This document shows, piece after piece, positions 35,813-45,300 of a stretch of DNA of 64,000 bases; position 1 is the stretch's first letter, and each line of letters begins with the position of its first letter. The notes beneath the pieces are model-generated. The model did not search any database. It was not told where the DNA came from and saw only the letters and a program-made list of their open reading frames with translations. Both the position numbers and the translations under genes were made by a program. Source of the stretch: Owenia fusiformis (taxonomy: Eukaryota > Annelida > Polychaeta > Sabellida > Oweniidae); the NCBI GenBank assembly GCA_903813345.2, contig CAIIXF020000002.1, positions 8,949,555 through 9,013,554 on the forward strand, read 5' to 3'.

Positions 35813-38410
35813 TAACTTAGAAAAAATTTCTTTCTTACCTAATAAGTCAGTTTATCATATTTGACAAAACTATTTCAGAAAAATGGGTAGATGTATTATA
35901 TCATTGACAGCAATCCAGATGGAAATGACTAATTAATGGCCAAGACAGAAATCTCAATTCCAGATAATTGCATCTTTGAACATTTTAGAGCCATGACCAC
36001 CTGGAGCGAAATCGAGATCACTCTAAGTCTCAAGACCATTGATGTAATGCAAGTTCACCCCTGTATTTTGAATTAAATATTCTATCTACACAAAAAAAAC
36101 GTTAAAATCCATCATATTTGAGAACGTTATTTCAAAATGAGAGAGCGCCTTTACATTCTTTTAAATAGAATATATACTGATTGGCCCATTTTTGTCCATA
36201 TTCTATTTAAGCTATGATTTTTATAAAATGGTTTTGAAATCAAACACTTAACTTCTAGCCAATTTTCGTATCATGAATTTTCATATTCTATATTTTACTT
36301 TACTAATTTAAAACGATTATGATGATAAGATAATTGATAACACCATCGTAAATATTGTTGAATTTCCCTTAGTTTTAACATCATTGTTCGATATCCCTAA
36401 GTTATCCTTTATTTCAGAAAAGTAATTGCAATTTAATGATAAGAATAACGAACATATACTGCGCATTTACTGAATTCCCCTTTCCCCGAAAAAAAGAAAA
36501 CAAATTGATTAACATTCAACATTGGAAAATCTTAATGCGAGTCTGATAATATAATAGGACACGTGTACGCTAATGATTTGTAATATAGTTACTTCGTTTT
36601 CCTTTATCTTTGAATCCGTCTCCGAAACCTTGTCCAGAAACTGTTGACACCAGTAACATCACAACCATAATGCAACATACCATTTTATGTACGCTAGTGA
36701 GTTGAAATACAATTACCCCTTTTAATTATTCCATAATGTTGTCCAGAAACTGTTGACACCAGTAACATCACAACCATAAGGCAGCATACCATACGTGTTG
36801 TATTCATTGTTCTATAAACACAGAATAAAACAATCAAAGGGATTGCGATTATCTGATACAGATCCGTCAGACATCTACCAATCCTAAAATTGTTGTGTGA
36901 GTCTACTAAGTGTAGCCATTTTGCATGGTTACCTGTCAAAACTTAAGTGACTGTCACATTTGATCTACGGCAACCGTACGACGGCTGTAGCTTCCCCAAA
37001 TCGAGTAATATGCAGCATAAAACATAGGGATAAGCAGTATTGTGAAACTACAGCCTCCGTACGGTCGCCGTACAGCACATCTGACTTATTGGACATCCGA
37101 CCAATCGCATAAACAAAAATGTTTACAGGTTCGGTGAAAATATATTTTTAATATTGATATAATGAACCCTTTTCCAACTACAAACACTAGAGACAATGGA
37201 TGACAAAATAGCATCCTGATTGTGACATAAAGTGTATGTCATCCTCTTAGGTGAAGTGATATGCGCGAAATCGAGGTAAGAAAAGACAACATATTAAAAA
37301 TGAAAATCACATATACAGATTTTTTATTGTATTTGTATTGTATTTGTGAAGATGAATTTTTTAATAAATACTCATTTATTTCCTTAAATCATTAAATAGA
37401 TTTACATTGTTAATCACGGCGTAATCGCCCATAAAGGGCATTTTAAGTGCCGTTTTAAGTGAATTTAAATTACAATAAAATTATATATTCATAGTTAGTA
37501 TAAAAAATATAAAATTTGAATACAATCTGTTTTACTACCTGTCTGTACCCCCGTTGATGCTCTGAAATTGAATTACTGTTATCGATGGTTTAATTGTGTT
37601 TAATGAAGTTTATAACTGCCTTAAAGATTTTGGAATTGTTTTCATTTGACAGATCCTTGTCGCCAAAAAGTAGGAAATTTGTCTTATTTTTAAATGTTTT
37701 GTATTTAGTTATATCTAAGTTTAGTTCATGTTTAACCACCGCTAGCGCATTTGTTTCTCTCAGAGGGCAGGACAGGAGTTTATGTTGTGCTGTCTCTCGA
37801 GCTCCACAGTCACAATATGGATCGTTAATGAAAGAGAAATTATGGTCAAAAAGATCGGATTTAAAATATTAAAATTTATTCTTATCTTATCATCTGTTTA
37901 GTACAAATTTAGTACAATTTCGTCTTTTCTATCAAGATTCTGTATGTAGGAGGTTGAAATTGTAGGTTCCATGTTATTAGTGAGATGATCGTTTAGTTGT
38001 TTTTTGAAAAAGTGATCCGTTTTGCGTAAGATGGTACCAAATTGTTTTGAATCTTGAACATAACACGCAGTTTATGTTCATCCCGTCTATTTTGAATATT
38101 ATCCCAATTTAATATTTCAAGGGTTTTTTCGGTGCTTTCACCTTGCATAACACCAGGACAAATAACAACTGCCCTATAATGTACACGTAGCTTGTCTAAC
38201 TGGTCTAGGATGGTAGCTGGAGCAGCGTCATATACAGATTGCTCCAACTATCTATAGTTTTGCCTAACTTTGAATGCCAATGTAACCAAAATGATTCGTC
38301 TATCTAAATATTTAATATCTGGTAGAAATAAAATCAAATTAATCACTTACCTCCTTCCTTACCTTGTTCCTTAGCGATTGCGTAAATTGCGAGTTGACAG
38401 TCGACACCGT
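35297..38410 (-). CDS. Putative small secreted peptide precursor with two alternative signal-peptide exons
   Basis: Proposed model on the minus strand: a TATATAAA box, a 5' UTR exon ending at 38,351 (GTAAGT donor), coding exon b (36,811-36,717, ATG at 36,807) or exon a (36,693-36,593, ATG at 36,683), and shared exon 35,409-35,297. Both coding exons give 30 codons plus one base (phase 1), and the last exon supplies two bases plus 36 codons and stop. Either product is 67 residues. Each begins with a strong signal peptide (MVCCLMVVMLLVSTVSG). A variable segment follows: QHYGIIKR in b, QGFGDGFKDKGKR in a. Then comes an acidic spacer, a Lys-Arg site, and a C-terminal part ending RYNCPPFC with two cysteines. 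This is neuropeptide/hormone or defence-peptide architecture. No known family recognised. The shared phase, lengths and motifs support the model; expression is untested. Confidence 0.62.
36593..36693 (-). other. Alternative exon a of the peptide precursor
   Basis: Bounded by an acceptor (actcactAG at 36,694) and a donor GTAACT at 36,592. It encodes the signal peptide and a segment ending in GKR, which in neuropeptides marks an amidated peptide before a dibasic cut. It is a near-copy of exon b over the signal peptide, and diverges after it. Confidence 0.6.
36717..36811 (-). other. Alternative exon b of the peptide precursor
   Basis: Acceptor with a good pyrimidine tract (ttctgtgtttatAG at 36,812) and donor GTAATT at 36,716. 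It encodes five extra N-terminal residues (MNTTR) and the signal peptide, then QHYGIIKR. Ends in the same phase as exon a, so the two cannot usefully be spliced together but can be used alternatively. Confidence 0.6.
36946..37088. mobile_element. Short MITE with CCGTACGG-bearing inverted ends
   Basis: Left end contains GTCACATTTGATCTACGGCA then ACCGTACG. The right end in reverse reads GTCAGATGTGCTGTACGGCG then ACCGTACGG. Both continue into 'GGCTGTAG'. The ends are related to those of the element at 43,346-43,966. It lies in the intron of the peptide gene. Confidence 0.7.
37590..38262 (-). mobile_element. 5'-truncated LINE, C-terminal end of the RT ORF
   Basis: Minus-strand translation matches the tail of CR1/Jockey/RTE-like LINE proteins: LDKLRVHYRAVVICPGVMQG, LEILNWDNIQNRRDEHKL, FKIQNNLVPSY, and, after a frameshift, a zinc-knuckle segment DPYCDCGARETAQHKLLSCP, ending at a stop at 37,590. 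It lies in the long intron of the peptide gene, and its truncated 5' edge is about 90 bp from the proposed first exon. Confidence 0.85.
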
Positions 38411-38435
38411 TGTTCAAACTAAGGAATTGCTGTGG

Positions 38436-38443
38436 TTTATATA
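38436..38443 (-). promoter_or_regulatory. TATA box of the putative peptide gene
   Basis: TATATAAA on the minus strand, placed so that transcription would start near 38,410, just before a short exon ending in GTAAGT at 38,350. A second donor (GTAAGG) lies 12 bp upstream. Position and quality support a promoter; it is inferred from sequence only. Confidence 0.45.
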
Positions 38444-38773
38444 CTTTTAGAATGGCGGACGACTCATAAATCCTTCCGCGGCGTATTAATTTCTTAGACT
38501 TTACACGTAACTGTGTGTAACGGTGTCATACAAGGTGTTTCAAATGGACAGACGTCTATCTCTTTAATTAAAGTTACAAAGGAAAATTGTATTGAAAAAC
38601 ACTTGTTTATTCTTTCAACTGCGTAAACTGTGAGAATCAGAAATCGGCATTCTGAGACTAGTGTATATTGAGATGTTTTAGAAAATGTTACATTCTCAGA
38701 CTACATTAAGATTGCTAATTTCTGGTAAGCGTGAGCCATCAAGTTTATACGTCAATAAAACATAATATTAACG

Positions 38774-39649
38774 TACACTCCACACCATGAGTTTGGCAAC
38801 CTTAGCTCCCCATTGAACTACGTGTAAAAGCCTCTAGATCTTTACCTTTGAATTTTCATTCACTTAACCTGCAAAGAAATAACTTATGATATTGATAAAA
38901 ACGCAACTTGAGTTCATTTCCAATACCTTCAAATTTTCCCAATTTTTTTCCTCGATTACAATACGTCGAAAATTGATGATTTTGATGATTTTTGAAAATC
39001 GTAATTCCCATGTAAACCAATGGGAAATGTTGGGTTCGGGCCAAATCAGAAATCAGGATATCTATTCAGTAAAAGAGTCAGCAAAAAATAGTTTTATAGA
39101 GAAAATTGAAATTTCCTTTTTTTATACACTAAGTGTTTAGCTTACTCGAGGAATACTAAAGTTACAGAGCTTCAAAGTCATTTTTGAAAATCATTTTTCG
39201 CCTCCTGTGTTATTTCAATTGGAGAGGTTTTTTGAAAAATAATTTTGACTTTAAAGACCTATAACTTTGCTGATCCTGAGAAAAGGTATCAATTTTTAGT
39301 TAAATAAAGTTAGCTAATTCAATTGCCTACCTAACTTAGCTTGTATTTTTTGCGAGGACTCAGAGTGATAGATATTCTATCATATGACTTGCGGCAAACC
39401 TACCATTTTCCATTGGTTAACATGGGAATGTCGATTTTCAAAATTTCATCAAATTCATCATCAATTTTCGATCTATTGTAATTGAGGAAAAAATTGAGAA
39501 AATTTGGAGGTATTGGAAATAAGGTCAAATTACGTATCAATCAATAGTATAAGTATTAGGTTAAGTAAATAAAAATTCAAAAGTAAAGAGGTTTTAACAC
39601 GTAGTTCAATGGGGGAGCTAAGGTTGCCAAACTTATGGAGGGGAGTGTA
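38774..39649. mobile_element. Fold-back transposon with long inverted arms
   Basis: Ends TACACTCC and GGAGTGTA lie at TA sites. The arms are near-complementary for roughly 250 bp, with shared blocks such as 'ttggcaacct', 'agctcccc', 'attgaactacgtg', 'ccaatacctcaaatttt'-like and 'cccatgtaaaccaatgg'-like sequence. The unpaired centre is only about 350 bp. No coding content. It belongs to a family with TACACTCCCC-type ends also seen at 60,700. Confidence 0.85.
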
Positions 39650-42314
39650 TTAATAGATTCGTGGACCTTGTTGTTACATTTCTTGGTGGGACGTTGATTT
39701 TTTGTCAACTTATGCTTGCATGCTTAAAATGTAAAAGCCATACGTTTGATATTTTACGCGTTGGGCATGTTATACTTTGGATCCCTCCAAATTAAGCACC
39801 CTGTAGATGTCACATTTCGTTAGAATATAGTCCACTTGTCACTCTCAGATGCCACAAATGCTTGGATACTGGTACTGACATTGCACAGTATCTAGGGTCG
39901 ATTCAAGACACTCTATATGGGGCCGTTTAGGTATTATCATAACCATTTCTATATTCCCTTTTATTTAGTAAATAGCATCTGTTTAGTAATGCATGGATCT
40001 GTACTTTAACACGGATAAAGAATTAACGATCTTTATAGAGTGTAAAGCCAATGCTTCTCTTATTTTCAAGATTCTGTATTAACATATTTTCGAATTTCTT
40101 TTTGCTAAACCTTTCGTTTTCCAGATGTTGACCATTTTTTCAATCTTCACTATTCTTCGAAAAACACTCCAACCGTTCATTTTTAGGAAACCAATGATTT
40201 GGACTTTTCAATTATCTAAAATGAAAAAGATGTTGGTTTTAGCTAGTCTTGGACACACAGTGTAGACAAATAAGTTAGGTTATGCCTTGGAAGTGCAATA
40301 TGTTTCCATGTATTCTGGCGGCCCTACCAACACCAATGCTGCCGTCTATTTAATTATATTAGAGAAATAGTAGATTTTGCTACCGCTATCGTACGGTCTC
40401 GTGTTTTCACGGCAAATAGCAATCCTACGCAGTTACCTTTGGTACGGCAATGGTAATCGAAGGTATTTTAAAGATATTTATCATGGACCGCGGTATTTCG
40501 GAATTTATCAACAATATAATTATATCATGCCGTGAAGTCGATTTATGATACGGTAAAAGACAAAATGCTTTGTATTTATTCGATTTCAATAAAATACTTT
40601 TCATATTAGAAAAAAACAATCTTTGCAACGTGTGCTAAGTGACATCCCTTATCCCGCATTATTTCATTTGTTTGGATGCGAGTGTAACATATTGTTTTAA
40701 ATAATTTGAAATAGCGGCATGGAGGTGTAAACTTTGACATGTCAAGATAAAAATATCTGAATCTTCAGGTGTATGAAGTTAAGACCTATAATGTGGATGT
40801 CTTATTTTCACTGTTCATCATTTTCCCCATTTCTTTGTTTGCATTCTTGACTATACTATGTATTACAGCATCGATGTCTGATTGGAATGACATATATACA
40901 ATTGACCATTTCTATATACTTAGATATATGGAGATGAATCAAAGGATGGCAGTGTGAGTGTTAGTAGGGCCAGAATACCATTCATTTACAAAGAGAACTT
41001 GCAGAAAGTCATTTGATTTCTCGATTGATCAATATTTCCATTTGGATTCACGTGAACCTCCATAGACATGTAATTATGTGATCTTGTTCACATGTAGATT
41101 AGATTGTGATTTAATATTAAAGGTGTGATCCTCGAAAGAGTAAATGCATATTCTAAGCTTTTTCAACATTGTGTCAATGTGAATTTAGCCCGACCTTTTT
41201 TCAGAAAACATCAAAATCCTGGGAATAAAGGGAAATAATTGCAAATCAAAGTTGTTTTAATAGAAAATTACAAATAGAATTCAAATATCATCAAATACCA
41301 TCAAAAAGAAGAAAATGTTGGATGGTAAAAATGTAGATCTCCTAATATCTCATTAAAAACGAGAGTTCAACGAGAGAGATCTCAATTATTTAAACAGTTG
41401 AAGCAACGGTTATGTTCTCCATTTGTGACAACGGTATCTGACTTTACTGTTGTCAGGATTTTCCGGGGTGATAGGTTGTAGGTTCTAATGTTCATAAACC
41501 TTTTAATTAATGTTTATCCAATTTCTTATTTTGCTTGCAATTATTAGTTCCTACAAGGGTCGATCAAAAAGTTTCTTCCCATTGGCTCTACATTTTATAA
41601 TAAAAGGATGGCCAAATTTTAACACGAGACAGAGTAGTTAGTTTTCTTGAAACTGTATGAGTGTCATATAAATTGGTTCATTTGTAGTGCCACGGAGTCA
41701 ATTACATGTTTTCCATAATTGAGTTAGGTGGAGCTGCGTTATTCTGGAGAAATCTGCTAAGCTGCGGTTCTGTAGTTTAACCTATGACGTCACCCTTAGC
41801 ATAGGACTACGTTCTGTTCAAGGAGGATTATTCTAACTCGATACTCCGTTGCCTGCAGTGGAACAATTTAGTAAAAATATTTCTATAAGGTTCTCTTCAG
41901 ACCAAGTTTTTCGTTGAAAGATTGTCATTTGAATATTTTTGAAGTATTCCTCAGCAGTCTAGTCGTCAAAATATGAGTAATATTGTTACCAAATTGGTCT
42001 ACGCCGGGCAATGGAGTATTGGGTTTGAATAACAGCTGCCAATCCTCCTTTGTTCTGTTGTCATTAACTGGGCAATAGATGGCGGAATTTATTGCGATAG
42101 TGCGATTTTACCAGCGACTTACAATGCATGTATACAGGCTACTTGTTTTTTATTAATCAATATAAACAAAGTATTAAACAAAACAATTTTCAGGTACAGG
42201 TATGCATCAATGCAAATACATTATCAATAATTCTGTTAACAATGTTTTCTATGAATAAAAAAGGAATAAAAAAAAGATTCAAATTCTCCCCAGGGAATTC
42301 TCCATCGTTCGCCG
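39650..42314. other. Unassigned stretch downstream of serpin C
   Basis: No gene recognised. It contains the inverted copy (41,417-41,460) of a block at 32,840, and a single Tc1/mariner-like end (GGGTCGATCAAAAAGTTT) at 41,557 with no partner found. Confidence 0.45.
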
Positions 42315-45300
42315 TCACACATCACAAGGGTCAGACTTCCCGTTACGTGTTCGTTTTTTCCATATTTTCTTGCACTTGCATCCATTTTTGCAATCTCTCA
42401 AAAACGTAAAATCTTCCCTGAATAGTTTTGCATATGGGTCAGCCATGCTTGAACGTGAAGCTTTTCTGCATTCTGTTCTAAATCCTCTGCATTCGACACA
42501 TTTGTCAGTGACTGGATTTTTCCTAGTTCTTTCACCAAGTAGCTTCGCATAACAATCATCCCGGCATCGATCCCTACAGTTTTGAAGAGTTGTCTCCACA
42601 AGCTTGTCAGAGACCACTTCGACAACTACAAAACATGAATTATTGACAAAATACTGAATGGATATCGAGGCACATCTATTAAACCATGTAAACGGCCGGC
42701 AGAATTTTAATCATGGACGTAGCCTGGCATGTGGCATGCGAAACCTCGCCAAGTTCGGCCCGCCTAATGTTAGATCCATGGCTACGCCCTTGTATGATCA
42801 AATCATGAAAAAGGGAATTCTAGATGAGGGCTAACTATACGAATAGCATTCAAATAAATATACTAAATTATCATTCAGACTTATTATCATCTATCTCAAA
42901 TCAATGTTTCTTACCCGTAGTTTATCAAACATATAATGCAATGTATTGTTCCAAAATGCAATTGCCATCCGTTGCCTGTTTAAAAAGGCTGTCAAATTAA
43001 AACAAGTCTGACACCTATTGATGTGAAAACTTGGAATTTAAGCACGAACAGACTTTTAAGGCGCATTCCATCTAGGATTTTTGGGGTGTATAACAATGCT
43101 CCCAATTGCAAGTTCGGGAGTCAAACCTTTTTGTTTGGGCGCAGTGGCATTCGATGATTGAGGATTCATAACTTTCCCGATGAACAAAATCACGCCACAT
43201 GTCTTGTCGTAGATGAGGAACATGAACGGGTGGTTACAGTTGACTTTGACAGGCGGTGGCGAGTAGCCGGATCGTCCTCCAGCAATCACGGTAACTGCAG
43301 CGGCTTCTGTCCCTGCAAATCAAATGATTCAAATAAACTATACCTCAGTCACATTTGTTGCACGGCAGCCGTACGTCAACCACAGATCAATTAAATCAGT
43401 GAATTTCTGAGGTGAGCGTAGGAAAACTACGGTCGCCTTTCAGTCTCGTATTCAGTTTTTTACAGGCCGCAGGGTAGTCGTAGAAATTATGACTCAGAGT
43501 TTCTTATTTGGTCATTTCTGCGGTCGATGCCAGACAGCTCAGAAAGGTCCAGCGATGGCCGTATATTGGGCTTGCAGTTGACTTGCGTCTGCTGTAGGAT
43601 TTGATGGGTAATGTACCTTTGGAAACAGTTTTTAAGTCAGTTTCGGTCATATATTTTGCTGTAAACACAACACAATTTGTAATACTGTTTAATGTAAGGT
43701 CATTGATACCACAGCAATTTATATTTCATTAACACTTTTTATTTGATATTACATCCTACCACTATTAATAACATTTATTTGTACTGATGTAAACAAAATA
43801 AAAATAAGCATTAACGTCTATCATCAGGAATGCAAAACTCGCAGTGCGACTGCCGTAGGAAATGTGACTGCAGATGTATCCGATCGCAGAAATTCTACAG
43901 CGAGTTTAGAAATGTTACTGGCCGGAGAAATGATAGACCGTGCGGTCGCCGTTGGAAATGTGACTGGCGTGTAAGTTGGTTATTCCAATAACAACGCAGG
44001 AATTTACTATGCATCTTACTATAAAGGACGGTGGTCTGTCTGTCATTTTGTCTGTCCAGACATCTCCTACTAGACTGTTTGACTTTAGGTCCGCATACTT
44101 GGTCAACATACTTAGTAGATCGGTGGGCATTCTACCAGATTAGAGGTCAAGGTCCATTCCAAGGTTAAAGTTCAGTATCTAGGTATTTGACCCTTAACGA
44201 CCAATTATTAGGTGACTTGAGATCAAGGTCAACTTTATGGGCCAAAGTCATTACAAGGTCAAATGTCTCTTGGTATTTGGCTTCTAGATGAATTTGGGGG
44301 CTGCTGTGACCTTTGGCGACCATGATAAAGTAACCTGGGGTCAAGGTCATTCTTAGGTCAAATGTCAATCTAGGTATTTGGTGATTTAAGGTCCTTGGGG
44401 CTGCTGTGACCTCTGGTAACCCATGATAAGTTGATCTGAGGTCAAAGCCAATGTTTATGGTCAAGGTCATCTCGAGGTTACAGGTGAATATCTAAGTTTT
44501 TGGCATTTTAAGGACCTTTGTGGCTACTGTGACCCTTAGCGACCCATGCTTAGGTGGCCTTAGGTCAAGCTCATTCCAAGGTCAAATGTCAATATCTTGG
44601 TATTTTGGTCAACTTTATGGGGCAACGTCATTCCAAGGTCAATATTTAAATATTTGGCGTGTTTAGGCTCTTGAAGGATACTGTGACCCTTGGCGACTCA
44701 TGATTAGGTGACCTGAGGTCAAAGTCAATGTTTATGGATTGGCCAAGGTCATCTCAAGGTCAAAAGTCAATATATAGGTATTTGGCGTTTCAAGGCCAAG
44801 TTCTCAATTCAAGCTTCAGTCAAGCTTAAATGAGCAATATAAAGATTTAGCATTTTATGGGGGCTGCTGTCATGTGGAGACTGCTGTGACCCTTGGTAAC
44901 CCACTCAAACGGGTAGATCGCTAGTTCAAATAATGGAGAGGTTAAGCTAACGATGTTTTTCACAACGTAACCGTGAACGCAAAGTACAAAAATTAACAAA
45001 GGAATGTATCGAGCGCTCATAGTTTTATGCGCGCTTAGTCTACTTCAGATACTCTTCAGCTTCATAGTTTCGGGTTTAGAACGGGAGATTTTGAAATTTC
45101 ACGTTGGGTCAACGGGAACCATTTTACTCGTGTCTATTGAACACTATGCTGTCAATTTTGATTTCGATGCACAGTTGAATTCTTGCTGAACACGATGATG
45201 TATGTCATGCATGATTTAGCGCCAAAAATCTTACGAAACGAGCTCGTTTAAAATGTGTATTAGAAAACCAGCTATAAAACCGCATCAATGACATACTATA

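Noticed and set aside
41557-41600. Single Tc1/mariner-like end GGGTCGATCAAAAAGTTT
   Set aside because: No matching second end or transposase was found, so no element is called; the same holds for the end at 46,382.
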